Part shown: piece after piece, positions 1-10,024 of the stretch
How the letters are laid out: each line of letters opens with the position of its first letter
How positions within the stretch are numbered: position 1 is the stretch's first letter
Source of the DNA: Pseudoxanthomonas mexicana
Lineage (GTDB): Bacteria > Pseudomonadota > Gammaproteobacteria > Xanthomonadales > Xanthomonadaceae
Assembly: GCF_010093385.1 (NCBI RefSeq)
Contig: NZ_PDWV01000005.1
Location: 62,001-126,000 of the forward strand
Reading direction: 5' to 3'
DNA length: 64,000 bases
Notes under the pieces: generated by a model
Seen by the model: only the letters and a program-made list of their open reading frames with translations
Told to the model about the DNA's origin: nothing
Database searches by the model: none
Program-made: the position numbers and the translations under genes

Positions 1-374
1 GCCACCTGCTGGCTGGCAAGGATCTGCAGGTGATCGTCGACGACCTGCAGCCCTGCAGCGTGTCCGCTCCGCTCCACATCGTCCAGGCCGCGATCGGCAA
101 CCTGCTGCGCAACGCGATCGAGAACAGCGACCGCGGCCAGATCCACGTGCGGCTGGATGCCGACGCCACCGTCACCCTGCAGGACCCCGGCCATGGCATG
201 ACGCCGGAGGACATCAGTCGGCTGTACGCACAGATGGCCCGCGGCGGCGGCCGCGAGGGCGGCGGCATCGGCCTGGATCTGCTGGCCCGCCTGTGCGAAC
301 ACCTGGGCTGGACCCTGTCCATCCAGTCCGCGCCGGGGCGCGGCACGATCAGCCGGTTGCGCCTGTCGCGTTGA
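1..374 (+). CDS. Sensor histidine kinase, C-terminal part (cut by window start)
   Basis: Only the 3' end lies in the window; the frame is open from base 3 and gives about 123 residues. These form a HATPase_c ATP-binding domain: an N-box (NLLRNAIENS), a G1 box (DPGHGM), a glycine-rich G2 segment (GGREGGGIGLDLL) and a final beta strand. This is the catalytic module that phosphorylates the histidine of a two-component sensor kinase. Its sensor and dimerisation domains are upstream and not visible, so the signal and the partner regulator cannot be named. A GTG at 30 is an internal codon and not the true start. The family assignment is firm; the role is unknown. Confidence 0.85.
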   Translation, partial: HLLAGKDLQVIVDDLQPCSVSAPLHIVQAAIGNLLRNAIENSDRGQIHVRLDADATVTLQDPGHGMTPEDISRLYAQMARGGGREGGGIGLDLLARLCEHLGWTLSIQSAPGRGTISRLRLSR

Positions 375-435
375 CGCGGACTTTCGTCCGGATGGCGCTA
401 GCATGGCCCGTCGCCACCGAGTCGAGCGCATCGCC

Positions 436-1080
436 ATGAAGCTGCCGCTGTCGTGTCCTGCCTTCATCCTGCTGGCGGCCTGCACGCCGGCGCCGCCTCC
501 ACCGCCCGCCGTGCCGGCTGCGCCGCCGCCGGCAACGTCACCGAAGGTGCCATCGGCCGCTTCGCCCACTGCGCCCGCGCTGGCACCGCCCTCCTTCGAT
601 TGCGCCAGGGCGGGCAGCGCCGCCGAGAAGCTGGTCTGCGGCGATGCCGAACTGGCGGCGCTGGATCGTCAGCTGGCCGCGCGTTACGCCCAATTCACGG
701 ACGCAGACCCGGCCTTGCAGCGCGGGTGGGTGAAGGAACGCGATGCGTGCTGGAAGGCGGACGACCTGCGCCTGTGCGTGCTGGAGGCGTACCGGACCCG
801 GCTGGTGGAACTGGCGATCGGCGCGCCCGGGCGGGTGGTTCCCACGACCGTGGAGTACCGCTGCAGCGACAACCGCAAGCCTTTCACCATGGTGTACTAC
901 AACGACATCGATCCGCAGGCGGCGGTGATGACCTGGGGCAACGACCAGGCGATCGTGTTTCCGCAGCCGGCGGCCAGTGGCGCGAAGTACGGCCGCGTCG
1001 GCATCGAATACTGGGAGCACCAGGGGGAAGCGACCGTCGACTTCTTCGGCAACAAGCTCAGCTGCAAGCCCGTCCCGTAA
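436..1080 (+). CDS. Lipoprotein with LprI-like and MliC-like lysozyme-inhibitor domains
   Basis: A 214-residue protein starting at MKLPLSCPAF; an in-frame upstream ATG at 403 would bury the signal peptide. The lipobox (LLAAC) predicts a lipid-anchored protein. A proline/alanine-rich linker (residues ~18-50) leads to an LprI/DUF1311-like domain with paired cysteines (FDCARAG, KLVCGD, ERDACW, LRLCVLEAYRTRL). A C-terminal MliC-like domain follows (YRCSDN, then ASGAKYGRVGIEYW and a last LSCKP). Both families are known to inhibit c-type lysozymes at the envelope. Two different inhibitor domains in one lipoprotein is unusual. It is preceded by the kinase gene with a 61-base gap and faces the DUF3011 gene convergently. 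Confidence 0.75.
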   Translation: MKLPLSCPAFILLAACTPAPPPPPAVPAAPPPATSPKVPSAASPTAPALAPPSFDCARAGSAAEKLVCGDAELAALDRQLAARYAQFTDADPALQRGWVKERDACWKADDLRLCVLEAYRTRLVELAIGAPGRVVPTTVEYRCSDNRKPFTMVYYNDIDPQAAVMTWGNDQAIVFPQPAASGAKYGRVGIEYWEHQGEATVDFFGNKLSCKPVP

Positions 1081-1092
1081 CGCCACGCCGTT

Positions 1093-1752
1093 TCAGCGCA
1101 CGCGGCGATAACGTACCTCGTTGTGGCGATCGCCCACCTGGGTGGTCACCAGGCCGTCGCGCGTCTGGTCGACGTCGAACACGGTGTTGCCCACGTTGAG
1201 GCGACCCTCGTTGATCCAGCCGTCGACGGTCTGGTCGCGCGTCCGCGCAGTGGCGCGGCCATCGGCATCGATGGTCAGGGTGACGTCGCGGTCATAGACC
1301 GCGTTGTAGCCCTCGAACCTGCCGACCATCCAGGACGGCACGTACGAGGAATGTCGCGCCCCCTGGTAGCGGTCGTCATCGTAGCGGTCGTCATGCTTGT
1401 TCGCGTTGTGCGCAATGGCGCCCAGGATGGCGGCGCCGATCAATACGCCTGCGGCGACCTTGGCGTCGTGGTCGTCGTGGTGTCCCGACGAACCGGTATG
1501 CACGCGGAACGTCGCACGGCAGCCGTCGTCCACCCAGATCTCGCGGCGGCTGTAGTCCCAGGTGCGGCCCTGCGTGCAGGACGCGCCGGACAGTGGCCGG
1601 TCGGGCGTGACGTAGCCGGCGGTCGCGATCGGACAACGCTGGGAGCGGTCGTTGCGGCTCTCGCAGGTGACGTAGTCGTCGGCGCGGGCGTCGGCACTCC
1701 ACAGGCCGGTACCGACGAGACAGACGGACAGCAGGATGCGCATGCGTTCCAT
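1093..1752 (-). CDS. DUF3011 secreted protein
   Basis: 219 residues with a signal peptide (residues 1-24, cleavage after ADARA) and an N-terminal DUF3011 domain marked by four cysteines: VTCESRN, QRCPIA, ASCTQGRTW and VDDGCRATF. A His/Asp-rich stretch (HHDDHD, HDDRYDDDRY) flanks a short glycine/alanine hydrophobic segment (AAGVLIGAAILGAIAH), and a beta-rich tail follows. The start at 1752 has AAGGA about seven bases upstream. DUF3011 proteins are common in Xanthomonadaceae and have no established function. The His/Asp-rich part could bind metal, but that is inference. It stands alone between a lipoprotein gene and cca. Confidence 0.7.
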   Translation of the reverse strand: MERMRILLSVCLVGTGLWSADARADDYVTCESRNDRSQRCPIATAGYVTPDRPLSGASCTQGRTWDYSRREIWVDDGCRATFRVHTGSSGHHDDHDAKVAAGVLIGAAILGAIAHNANKHDDRYDDDRYQGARHSSYVPSWMVGRFEGYNAVYDRDVTLTIDADGRATARTRDQTVDGWINEGRLNVGNTVFDVDQTRDGLVTTQVGDRHNEVRYRRVR

Positions 1753-1851
1753 GACGGGTCCTTCGCAGGGTGGCAGGGTGCGGCCTCCCCGGCCGCGTCG
1801 CCACCATACCTTCGGCGCGCGCTGAATGTGAGCCGAAATCGCGACCGTCCG

Positions 1852-3081
1852 TCAGCTGTCCGCTCGCCGTCGCTCCCGGACGGCGGCCACCCGGGCGGCC
1901 TGCAGCGCCTCACCGATCTGCACCCCCGTCATGCCTTCCCGCACCACATCGCGTGCGCTGACCTGCAGCGCGGCGCGGTGCAGGTCGACCAGGGCGCGCC
2001 CCTGGGGATAGTCGGCCGCCTCCTGGCCGCCACGACCGCGCTTGTCGGCCTCGCAGACCGTGGCCAGCCAAGGAATGCGTTCCGGCCGGCGGAACGCATC
2101 GCAGCGTGCGAGCAGTTCGGTCACGGTGGCATCGCGCAGCTCGAACAGGCGGTGCACGTTGAGGTGTTCCCGGCAGGCCATCACCGCCAGTTCGCGATGA
2201 TCGACCGGGACCTTGAGCCGCTCGCACAGCGCGATCACCGGCTTCACCCCGGCATGCTCGTGGCCGATGTGTTTCGGCAGCACGTCGGCCGGCGTCAAGG
2301 CCTTGCCCAGGTCATGCACCAGTGCGGCGAAGCCGATCCGCGCGTCGCCCGGCGCGAGCCGCGCCGCCATGTCGCAGACCATTTCCTGGTGGATGCCGGT
2401 ATCCACCTCCGGGTGGTATTCCGCGCGCTGGGGTATGCCGTACAGGGCATCCACTTCGGGCAGCACCACGGCCAGCGCACCGCAGTCGCGCAGCGTGGAC
2501 AGGAAGGCCGATGGCTGCGTGGACGCCAGTGCGCGCCGCAGTTCCTGCCATACGCGCTCGGGCACCAGCGCATCCAGTTCGCCGCTGTCGACCATCGTAC
2601 GCATCAGCGCCACCGTTTCCGGCGCGAGGGTGAAGCCCAACGGGGCGAACCGCGCCATGAAACGCGCGGCGCGCAACACCCGCAGGGGATCCTCGACGAA
2701 AGCCGGGCCCACATGACGGAGCACGCGAGCCTGGATGTCGCGCGCGCCGCCGTACGGATCGACGAGCGTGCCATCGTCGGCCTGCGCGATCGCATTGATC
2801 GTGAAGTCGCGCCGCTGCAGATCCTCTTCCAGCGTCACCGAAGGATCGGCATCGACGACGAAGCCACGATAGCCACGGCCGCTCTTGCGCTCGGTCCGCG
2901 CCAGTGCGTACTCCTCGCCGGTATCGGGATGCAGGAACACCGGGAAGTCGCGACCCACGGCCTTGAAGCCTCGCGCTTCCATCCCGGCCTGGGTGGCGCC
3001 GACCACCACCCAGTCGCGATCGCCGGGCGGCAGGCCCAGCAACCGGTCGCGTACCGCGCCGCCGACGAGATAGGTCTTCAT
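1852..3081 (-). CDS. cca: Multifunctional CCA tRNA nucleotidyltransferase
   Basis: 409 residues from [13 protein letters not shown]. The class II nucleotidyltransferase core is clear: GGAVRD loop, the catalytic carboxylates in GDRDWVVVG, and the [10 protein letters not shown] motif. A head/neck region with [10 protein letters not shown] follows, then a C-terminal HD domain ([11 protein letters not shown]) typical of the gamma- and betaproteobacterial form, which adds phosphatase and phosphodiesterase activity. It adds and repairs the 3' CCA end of tRNAs in the cytoplasm. An ATG ten codons upstream exists, but MKTYLVGG matches the family start. Length is normal for the bacterial HD-containing enzyme. 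Confidence 0.96.
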   Translation of the reverse strand: MKTYLVGGAVRDRLLGLPPGDRDWVVVGATQAGMEARGFKAVGRDFPVFLHPDTGEEYALARTERKSGRGYRGFVVDADPSVTLEEDLQRRDFTINAIAQADDGTLVDPYGGARDIQARVLRHVGPAFVEDPLRVLRAARFMARFAPLGFTLAPETVALMRTMVDSGELDALVPERVWQELRRALASTQPSAFLSTLRDCGALAVVLPEVDALYGIPQRAEYHPEVDTGIHQEMVCDMAARLAPGDARIGFAALVHDLGKALTPADVLPKHIGHEHAGVKPVIALCERLKVPVDHRELAVMACREHLNVHRLFELRDATVTELLARCDAFRRPERIPWLATVCEADKRGRGGQEAADYPQGRALVDLHRAALQVSARDVVREGMTGVQIGEALQAARVAAVRERRRADS

Positions 3082-3127
3082 GCCGCCATGATGCCGGATC
3101 GGCAACATCACTGTCTGCGGTGAGCGG

Positions 3128-3190
3128 TTGTAGGAGCGTGGCCGCGAATCAGCACGACCTGCGCCATCGCGACTTACGCCGCTCCCACGG
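3128..3190. repeat. Imperfect TGTAGGAGCG-type palindrome
   Basis: A unit beginning TGTAGGAGCGTGGCCGCGA is followed by an inverted, diverged copy ending CGCCGCTCCCACGG. It lies between the starts/ends of cca and the transglycosylase gene. It shares its core with the perfect palindromes at 33701, 36459 and 44362, so it looks like a decayed member of the same dispersed family. Confidence 0.6.
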
Positions 3191-3205
3191 CAGGCATCGC
3201 CGGCC

Positions 3206-5164
3206 TCAGCTCTTCGGCATCTGCGCGGTGGGGCAGGTGAACGCTTTGCGCTTGGCCTGCACGCGCCCCATCATCCGGTCGCTCACCGGCAACGCATTGC
3301 CGTTGAGGCGCCAGTCGTAGATCACGCTGAAGGCCAGCACGCGCGCCACGTATTCGCGCGTTTCCTTGTAGCTGATCGTCTCGATCCAGAGGTCGGGATC
3401 GAAACCGGGGCGCTGCGACTGCCAGCGTGCCGTCGGTGCGGGCCCGGCGTTGTAGGCGGCGATGGCGACATAGGGCACGCCATACTTGCCCTCCATCTCG
3501 CGCAGGTAGGCCGTGCCGATGGCGATGTTGGTGTCCGCGTCGTACAGGCTGGACGCACCGGCATAGGGAATGCCCAGCCGCTTGGCCACGCCCGCGCCCG
3601 TGCCGGGCAGCACCTGCATCAGGCCCATCGCGTTCGCGCCCGAGCGGGCCTTCGGATTGAAGATGCTCTCGGCGCGGATCTCGGCGGCGACCCAGGCCGG
3701 GTCGATGGCATGCCGGGCCGCCTCGCGGCGGATGGTGTCGCCGTGGTGCAGCGGGAAGCGCAATTCGTACAGCCGCTGCTCCTCGGGCTGCCTGCCCAGC
3801 GAGAACACGGCGCGGTCGAACCAGCCGTTGTCGCGCGCCACCTCCACCGCGATCCGCCGCTGGGCATCGTTGAAGCGCGACAGCGCTTCGTTCCATTCCG
3901 TCGTGGCCCAGCCCGGGCGCTCCAGCTGCCACAGTTCCATCGCGCGCACGATGGCCGGATCGCGTGCCACCGCCTGCTTGGCGTCGGGCGGATCGCGGGG
4001 GATCCAGGCGCACAGCGCGTAGTCCTGCCCCAGCCGGTCGGCGGCGAGGAAGCCGTGGAAGGTGGGGCTGGTGGCGGCCTCGCGGAACAGGCGCTGCGCG
4101 CCGGTGCGATCACCGGTCTTCTCGCTCATGCGCGCCTCGAAGTAGCGCCAGCGCGAATCCGTACGCTGCGACGGTGGCATCTTCTGCAGCGCCGCGAGCG
4201 CCGCCGGCCAGTCGCCGCGGGACATCGCCTCGCGCACGCGCCATTCGTGCAGGCGCTCGTCGTAGGCCGATTCGGGCACGTTGCCGAGCCGGTGGGCGGA
4301 ATCCGGTCCGTACGAGGCGACGGTCCACAGCGCGATCTGGTACAGCACCTGGCCGCGCTCGGTGTCGCCCATGCCCAATGCATCCGCGTACTGCGGCAGC
4401 AGGCGTTCGGCAGTGTCCGGATCGGATTGCGCCAGCTTCGCCAGTCCATGGGCGGCCATGCGTCGGCTGCGGTCGGTCTTCGGCCAGTTCAGCGCGCGCG
4501 GATGGACGGCATCGATGAAGGCGGCGTAATCGTTGGCGAGCGCCGCTTCATCCGTCGGCAGGCCGCGTGCGGCGCTGCGCATGACTCCGGTCTGGCGCTC
4601 GGCGGCCGCGGCTTCGATGCGCTCCCACCGCAGCGCCGCTGGAAGGCCGCCCTGGGTGGCGAGCACGTTGAACACCGGGTCGCAGCCGTCGGGCAGCGAC
4701 TTGGCACCCTTGCGCCAGATCGCCTGCGCCTGTTCCGTCCATGCGGCATCGAGGCGTCCGGTGGCCTGGCGCGCCTGCAGGTGGGCGCACTGCAGGGCCA
4801 CGCTGTCGGTGGGCTGCCAGGCGGCGAGGAAGGTCGGCCAATCCTGGCGCCGGGCGAGGGCCGCCAGCCACAGGGTGCGGAACTGGGCGGCCACCGCCTG
4901 GCCGTCGTGGCGGCGCAGGAAGTCCCTGGCCTGCGCGCTCGTCACGACATCAGGGTCGTGGCGCAGCGCCGCGAACTCCAGCCAGCCGGACAGGGGATGG
5001 CGCGCCAGTGCGGCCGAGCTGGCGGGTTCAAGGCGACCCGCTTCGGCGTTGGCGAGCGCAGTGCGGAATGCGGGGCGCTGGGCCTCGAGCGATTGCGCGT
5101 GAGCGCGTACGGACAGGCACAGGGCGGTGGCGGCAGCGAGTACGATGAGGGGAATGCGGACCAT
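3206..5164 (-). CDS. slt: Soluble lytic murein transglycosylase
   Basis: 652 residues starting [16 protein letters not shown], with a cleavable signal peptide (after AHAQ). A long alpha-helical superhelical region (residues ~25-460) is followed by a C-terminal SLT/goose-lysozyme domain. The catalytic Glu is in [16 protein letters not shown]; the conserved GLMQVLP and AYNAGP motifs follow. The family cleaves the MurNAc-GlcNAc bond of peptidoglycan to 1,6-anhydro products in the periplasm. The open frame extends upstream to 5323, but the start at 5164 directly precedes the signal peptide. Its start is 62 bases from that of the divergent TauE-type gene. Confidence 0.94.
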   Translation of the reverse strand: MVRIPLIVLAAATALCLSVRAHAQSLEAQRPAFRTALANAEAGRLEPASSAALARHPLSGWLEFAALRHDPDVVTSAQARDFLRRHDGQAVAAQFRTLWLAALARRQDWPTFLAAWQPTDSVALQCAHLQARQATGRLDAAWTEQAQAIWRKGAKSLPDGCDPVFNVLATQGGLPAALRWERIEAAAAERQTGVMRSAARGLPTDEAALANDYAAFIDAVHPRALNWPKTDRSRRMAAHGLAKLAQSDPDTAERLLPQYADALGMGDTERGQVLYQIALWTVASYGPDSAHRLGNVPESAYDERLHEWRVREAMSRGDWPAALAALQKMPPSQRTDSRWRYFEARMSEKTGDRTGAQRLFREAATSPTFHGFLAADRLGQDYALCAWIPRDPPDAKQAVARDPAIVRAMELWQLERPGWATTEWNEALSRFNDAQRRIAVEVARDNGWFDRAVFSLGRQPEEQRLYELRFPLHHGDTIRREAARHAIDPAWVAAEIRAESIFNPKARSGANAMGLMQVLPGTGAGVAKRLGIPYAGASSLYDADTNIAIGTAYLREMEGKYGVPYVAIAAYNAGPAPTARWQSQRPGFDPDLWIETISYKETREYVARVLAFSVIYDWRLNGNALPVSDRMMGRVQAKRKAFTCPTAQMPKS

Positions 5165-5226
5165 GCCGGGACTATACCCATGCCGGCTGAACGTCCCTGT
5201 AGATGGACACGACGTCGAGGTGAGGC

Positions 5227-6024
5227 TTGGAAGGTGTGTGGATGTTCCCCGTGCTCGGCGTGGTGGCCGGGATCCTGGCAGGCCTGCTCGGCATCGGCGG
5301 AGGCCTGGTGCTGGTGGCGGCACTGGCGTGGATACTGCCGCTGCACGGCATTCCGAAGGAGGCCGCGATGCATGCGGCGCTGGCCAGTTCGCTGGCCAGC
5401 ATCATCCTGACCGCATCCTCGTCGGCGTACGCGCACCATCGCCGCGGCAGTGTGCTGTGGCCGACGGTGGCGTGGATGGTGCCGGGCCTGCTGCTGGGCG
5501 GCTGGCTGGGCAGCGGTCTGGCGGTCCATCTGGACGACCGGGTGCTGCGCTGGATCCTCGCCGGCTACTGTTTCATCGCGGGGGCGCAGATGGTGTTCGG
5601 TGGCCGCGCGCATCCGGAAGGACGTGGCGTAGCTGCGCCCCGTGGCGTGGGCATCAGCGCGGCTGGTTCGGTCATCGGCGCGGTATCGGCGGTGGTCGGC
5701 ATCGGTGGGGGCAGCATGACCGTGCCGCTGCTGGTGTGGCGCGGCGTGCAGCCGGTGCGTGCCGTGGGCACGTCCAGCGCGTGCGGCGTGGCCATCGGCA
5801 TCGCCAGCGCGGCGGGCTATGCGCTGCATGCGCCCGCCGGCGCATTGCCGGCGCATGCCGTGGGCTACATCTACTTGCCTGCCGCCATCGGGGTGGCCAT
5901 CGCCTCCGTGCTGGCCGCGCCCTACGGCACCAGGCTGGCCCATCGCATCGGCGGCAAGGCGCTGAAACAGGTGTTCGCCGCGTTCATGGTGATGATGGGC
6001 ATCGCCATCCTGGCCAGCGGCTGA
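5227..6024 (+). CDS. TauE/SafE family membrane permease
   Basis: 265 residues with about eight hydrophobic segments in two repeats, each opening with the family's glycine-rich motif (LAGLLGIGGGLVLV and VVGIGGGSMTVPLL). The family exports or takes up small sulfur-containing or organic anions; the substrate here cannot be told. A TTG start at 5227 (MEGVW), behind GAGGTGAG, gives the usual N-terminal length; an in-frame ATG at 5242 preceded by GGAAGG is the alternative. It stands alone, divergent from slt and followed by a 210-base promoter region. Confidence 0.85.
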   Translation: MEGVWMFPVLGVVAGILAGLLGIGGGLVLVAALAWILPLHGIPKEAAMHAALASSLASIILTASSSAYAHHRRGSVLWPTVAWMVPGLLLGGWLGSGLAVHLDDRVLRWILAGYCFIAGAQMVFGGRAHPEGRGVAAPRGVGISAAGSVIGAVSAVVGIGGGSMTVPLLVWRGVQPVRAVGTSSACGVAIGIASAAGYALHAPAGALPAHAVGYIYLPAAIGVAIASVLAAPYGTRLAHRIGGKALKQVFAAFMVMMGIAILASG

Positions 6025-6084
6025 CAGCACATTATCTACATGCGTTTACGTGTTAATGCTTGTGACGTCTGCGTGTAGAAACTC

Positions 6085-6112
6085 TTGGTATATACATTTA
6101 CTCCAAGATAAT
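6085..6112 (+). promoter_or_regulatory. Candidate promoter of the TonB receptor gene
   Basis: The 210 bases between 6025 and 6234 are clearly more AT-rich than the surroundings. TTGGTA (6085-6090) and GATAAT (6107-6112), 16 bases apart, resemble a sigma-70 promoter. They overlap a short inverted repeat CTTGG/CCAAG (6084-6088, 6103-6107). The transcript would have a leader of about 115 bases. This is inference from motif match only. Confidence 0.4.
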
Positions 6113-6234
6113 CTTCGTTACCATTTTCGAAACGGTGACTTGTTTCCGTTGTAGGTGTTTTACGGGTTCTTTACAACGAAGGCGCACGACGCCCGGCATC
6201 GGCCGGGCGGCCCGTCCCTCCGGAGAGAGCATCC

Positions 6235-9126
6235 ATGAAAGCACGCCGCAAAAAACTGGCTTCGGCCATCCAGATTGCCGTATTCCTCGCCATTCCCGCC
6301 GTGGCCGTGGCGCAGGAGGCCACCACCCTCGATACGGTCACCGTGACCGGCAGCCGCATCAAGCAGACCAATGCGGTGACCGCGCAGCCGGTGTTCGTGC
6401 TGGACCGCGAGAAGATCGCCCAGACGGGCGTGCAGAGCGTTGGCGAAATCCTCCAGCAGCTCACCGCCGGCGGCAAGGCGCTGAACGCGAAGTTCAATTC
6501 CTCGGGCAACTTCGGCTATCCCTCCGACGGCGGCGGCATCGGCGCCGGCTCCGCGCAGGTCGACCTGCGCCATCTGGGCTCGCAGCGCGTGCTGGTGCTG
6601 GTGGACGGCATCCGCTGGGTGAATGAGTCGTCCGCGTCGGGCGTCAGTGGCAGCGCCGACCTCAACACCATCCCGCTGTCCATCGTCGATCGCATCGAAG
6701 TGCTGGAGGACGGCGCATCGGCCATCTATGGCTCCGACGCCATCGCCGGCGTGGTGAACATCATCACCCGCAAGAAGTTCGAAGGCGTCGAGGTCCACAC
6801 CTACTACGGCGAATACAGCCGCGGCGGCGAGACCACCGAGGCCTCGCTGACGCTGGGCGGTGGCGGCGAGCGCTTCAATGGCGTGTTCTCGGCCAGCTAC
6901 TACGAGCAGAAGCGCATCAGCGCAGCGGATTGGGAGCAGTCCGCGTGGCCGGAACCCGGCGCGGGTCTGGCCGCCGGCAGCTCGGCGATCCCGCAGGGCC
7001 GCTTCACGTTCTGCGATCCGGCACGGCCGGTGGGCAGCTATGGATCGTGCACGCCCAGCGAAGAATTCTTCTACGACCTGGCCCTGGACGACGGCACCAC
7101 CACGCCGGTCTGGAACCCGGCCGATCCCTCGGCCGGCACGTACCACGACTTCACCGGGGCCGACCGCTTCAACTTCGCGCCGTACAACCTGCTGCTGACG
7201 CCGAGCAAGCGCAAGTCGATGTTCGGTTCGGTCAACGTCGACCTGACCGACAACGTGCGCCTGCACGCGAAGATGCTCTACAACAATCGCCAGTCCGCCA
7301 ACCAGGCCGCACCGGAACCGATCTTCGTGGGTCCGTACGCAGGCACCGGCGGCATCGCCGACACCATCATGATTTCGGCGGCGAATCCTTACAACCCGTT
7401 CGGGATCGACCTGATCCCCGGGCAGAACTTCGGCTGGATCACCAAGCGCCCGGTGGAAGTCGGCCCGCGCATCTTCAACCAGGATGTGGACACCACCTAC
7501 TTCAACCTCGGCCTGGATGGGCTGTTCAACCTCGGCGACCGCAGCTTCAGCTGGGATGCGAATTACGTGCATGCCGAGAACAAGGCCGAACAGGTGTTCC
7601 TCAACGGCTACAACATGGCCAACATCGCGCTGGCGCTCGGCGACCCGACGGTCTGCGCGGCGGTGCCCGGCTGCGTGCCGCTGGACCTGTTCGGCGGCCA
7701 GGGCCGGCCGATGACGCAGGAAATGATCGACTGGATCCGCACGCGCCAGATCGACAGCAGCAAGCAGGTGCTGGACATCGCGTCGGCCAACCTGACCGGC
7801 GACCTGTTCGGCATGGGCGACCGCATGGCGCAGTTCGCGGCCGGTGTGGAGCATCGCCGCTACAAGGGCGAGTTCAACCCGGATCCGCTACGCCAGACGG
7901 GCGAGTCGCAGGACTCCTTCGCTGCGCCGGTGTCGGCCGACTACGACGTCAGCGAGGTCTACACCGAGTTCAACTTCCCCGTGCTCGCCTCGTTGGACCT
8001 GAGTGCCGCGGTGCGCTTCTCCGATTACTCCACCTTCGGCAGCGAGACCACAGGCAAGCTGGGCTTCCGCTTCCAGCCGGTCGAGGATCTGGTCTTCCGT
8101 GGCACCTACTCGCAGGGCTTCCGCGCGCCGAACCTGGGCGAGCTGTACGGCCTGACCCAGTTCGGCGCGACGCTGGTCGACCCGTGCGGTCCGACCGGTT
8201 CGCCGGTGGTGGACACCACAGACGGCGTTTCGGCGGGACTGGAAGCCGCGTGCGTGGCACAGGGCGTGCCGAACAACTTCGAACAGGCCAACACGCAGAT
8301 CACCACCTTCACCGGTGGCAACCCGGACCTTTCACCCGAGAAATCCGACAGCTACACGGTGGGCGTGGTGTACAGCCCGGGCTGGGCCGAGGGGCTGTCG
8401 TGGTCGGACAAGCTGGACTTCGAACTGAGCTACTACCACCACAAGATCGATGATGCGATTGCCCCGCGCGACATCCAGGCGCTGCTCAATGCCTGCCTCG
8501 CGGCCGGCGGCCAGGATCCGGCGCTGTGCTCGCCGTTCACCCGCGGCAGCAGCGGCAACCTCAATCCGCCGGAGAACTTCCTGGACAACCTGGCCACCAT
8601 CGAGACCGATGGCCTGGACGTGAAGGTCAACTGGGCCAGTCCGGACTGGGGTTGGGGCGTGTTGACCGCGGCACTGCAGGCCACGACCGTCTTCAACTAC
8701 GAAGCGGTGGACATCGATGGCAACCGTTCGCAGCGGCAGGTGGGCTGGGAAGTCTCCGACAGCGCCATCCCGCGCTGGCAGGGCAACCTGCAGCTGGGCT
8801 GGAAGCGCGGCAATTTCGACGCCACCTGGAACGTGCGCTACATCAGTACGGTGAAGGAAGACTGCGGCAACGCCGTCATCTCCGCCGTACCCGGCTGCCT
8901 CAACGACGAGGGCGTCAACACCCTGGGCTCCACCACCTACAACGACGTGCAGTTCGGCTGGAAGGACGCCTTCGCGCTGAACGGCCTGAAGCTGTCGCTG
9001 GGCGCCAACAACGTGTTCGGCAAGGAGCCGCCGGTGTGCGTGACCTGTTCGCTCAACGGTTACGACGCCGGTACGTACGACCTGCCGGGTGCGTTCTGGT
9101 ACGTGAGCGCGGACTACCGGTTCTGA
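6235..9126 (+). CDS. TonB-dependent outer-membrane receptor
   Basis: 963 residues: signal peptide (1-27, ending AVAQ), a plug domain beginning [12 protein letters not shown] and carrying [10 protein letters not shown] and [23 protein letters not shown], then a long beta-barrel with [16 protein letters not shown], and a C-terminal beta strand ending in phenylalanine (YVSADYRF), as outer-membrane proteins do. The plug has the Xanthomonadaceae VTGSRI form. Such receptors import scarce ligands using TonB-ExbBD energy; nothing here fixes the ligand. Several cysteine pairs in the barrel (FCDPARP, SYGSCT; CAAVPGC; CVTC) suggest extracellular disulfides. It is monocistronic and followed by a strong terminator. 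Confidence 0.93.
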   Translation: MKARRKKLASAIQIAVFLAIPAVAVAQEATTLDTVTVTGSRIKQTNAVTAQPVFVLDREKIAQTGVQSVGEILQQLTAGGKALNAKFNSSGNFGYPSDGGGIGAGSAQVDLRHLGSQRVLVLVDGIRWVNESSASGVSGSADLNTIPLSIVDRIEVLEDGASAIYGSDAIAGVVNIITRKKFEGVEVHTYYGEYSRGGETTEASLTLGGGGERFNGVFSASYYEQKRISAADWEQSAWPEPGAGLAAGSSAIPQGRFTFCDPARPVGSYGSCTPSEEFFYDLALDDGTTTPVWNPADPSAGTYHDFTGADRFNFAPYNLLLTPSKRKSMFGSVNVDLTDNVRLHAKMLYNNRQSANQAAPEPIFVGPYAGTGGIADTIMISAANPYNPFGIDLIPGQNFGWITKRPVEVGPRIFNQDVDTTYFNLGLDGLFNLGDRSFSWDANYVHAENKAEQVFLNGYNMANIALALGDPTVCAAVPGCVPLDLFGGQGRPMTQEMIDWIRTRQIDSSKQVLDIASANLTGDLFGMGDRMAQFAAGVEHRRYKGEFNPDPLRQTGESQDSFAAPVSADYDVSEVYTEFNFPVLASLDLSAAVRFSDYSTFGSETTGKLGFRFQPVEDLVFRGTYSQGFRAPNLGELYGLTQFGATLVDPCGPTGSPVVDTTDGVSAGLEAACVAQGVPNNFEQANTQITTFTGGNPDLSPEKSDSYTVGVVYSPGWAEGLSWSDKLDFELSYYHHKIDDAIAPRDIQALLNACLAAGGQDPALCSPFTRGSSGNLNPPENFLDNLATIETDGLDVKVNWASPDWGWGVLTAALQATTVFNYEAVDIDGNRSQRQVGWEVSDSAIPRWQGNLQLGWKRGNFDATWNVRYISTVKEDCGNAVISAVPGCLNDEGVNTLGSTTYNDVQFGWKDAFALNGLKLSLGANNVFGKEPPVCVTCSLNGYDAGTYDLPGAFWYVSADYRF

Positions 9127-9150
9127 AGATCGTCCGTGGTTGCTATAGAG

Positions 9151-9181
9151 GAGAGCCGCCTACGGGCGGCTCTCTGCTTTT
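9151..9181 (+). terminator. Rho-independent terminator after TonB receptor
   Basis: A perfect 10-bp stem, GAGAGCCGCC / GGCGGCTCTC, closes on TACG. In RNA this is a C(UACG)G loop, a member of the exceptionally stable UNCG tetraloop class. A short T-rich tail (TGCTTTT) follows on the plus strand, so it serves the receptor gene ending at 9126. Confidence 0.8.
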
Positions 9182-9224
9182 GGCTGGAGCCCGGTCGCAT
9201 GGCGTGCTCCGGGGCGCGACGGCT

Positions 9225-10001
9225 TCAGCGCAGCGCGCTGCCCGGTACGTCGATGTCCATCGCCAGTGCCAGGTGGTCGGAATTGGCGGCGGGCATGGCG
9301 CGTGCGTTGTCGGCGCGCAGGCCCTCGCTGACCAGGATGTGGTCAATCGCCCGCTGCGGACGCCAGCTCGGAAACGTGGGCACGCAGAACGCCGGCGGGC
9401 GCAGGCGGGTGCGCTTGTAGAGCAGGTCCATCTCCGGCGTATCCGGTACGCAGTTGAAGTCGCCCATCAGCACGGCGTGGGGATAGTCCGACAGCAGTTC
9501 GCCGATGAAGGCCAACTGCGAACGCCGCGAATTCGCGCCCAGCGAGAGATGCGCCACGGCCACTGTCAGACCTTCCGCGCCCTCGCCGAAGCGGGCCATC
9601 AGCACGCCGCGGCCGCTGATGCGGCCGGGCAGGCTGTGGTCGGTGACCTCGACCGGCTCCAGCCGGCTGAGCAGGCCGTTGGCACTGCCGGCCACCCGCG
9701 CGACATTGCGGTTGGGCTGGTGTGTCCAGTAATCGAAGCCGGCGCGCTCGGCCAGATAGTGGGTCTGGTTGGTGAAGCCCGAGCGCAGGCTGCCGGGATC
9801 CGCCTCCTGCAGGCCGACAATGTCGTGCTGGCCGGCCAGTTGCGCGATGGCGTCCAGGCTGCCGCGCTTGTTGCCTGCCGGCAGCGCATGCGACCAGCTG
9901 CGGGTCACGTAGTCGCTGTAGCGGCGGGTACTGGAGCCGGCCTGGATGTTGGCGCTGAGCACGCGCAGGCGGCGCGCGGCGGCAGGAGCGGATTCGGTCA
10001 T
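9225..10001 (-). CDS. Endonuclease/exonuclease/phosphatase (EEP) family protein
   Basis: 258 residues with the EEP fold signatures in order: LRVLSANIQAG (metal-binding Asn), IVGLQEADPGS (metal-binding Glu), VAVAHLSLGANSRR, LMGDFNCVPDTPE (catalytic Asp/Asn), and the C-terminal ANSDHLALAMD (His). There is no signal peptide, so it is probably cytoplasmic. The family contains nucleases, phosphatases and sphingomyelinases; substrate is undetermined. It is the last gene of the minus-strand cluster cytochrome c4 - dsbA - dsbA-like lipoprotein - EEP, 23 bases after the lipoprotein gene, so probably cotranscribed. Confidence 0.85.
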   Translation of the reverse strand: MTESAPAAARRLRVLSANIQAGSSTRRYSDYVTRSWSHALPAGNKRGSLDAIAQLAGQHDIVGLQEADPGSLRSGFTNQTHYLAERAGFDYWTHQPNRNVARVAGSANGLLSRLEPVEVTDHSLPGRISGRGVLMARFGEGAEGLTVAVAHLSLGANSRRSQLAFIGELLSDYPHAVLMGDFNCVPDTPEMDLLYKRTRLRPPAFCVPTFPSWRPQRAIDHILVSEGLRADNARAMPAANSDHLALAMDIDVPGSALR

Positions 10002-10024
10002 GGAAGTGGGGGCTTCCGCGCGCC

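Noticed and set aside
1123-3123. Long open frame opposite to the DUF3011 and cca genes
   Set aside because: It runs antisense through two well-supported genes; the protein is His/Arg/Ala-rich without domains, as expected for a shadow frame in high-GC DNA.
6025-6234. LacI or CRP site before the TonB receptor (GCGTTTACG, TGTGACG)
   Set aside because: Only half-site matches; no dyad comparable to 61116 or 26025.
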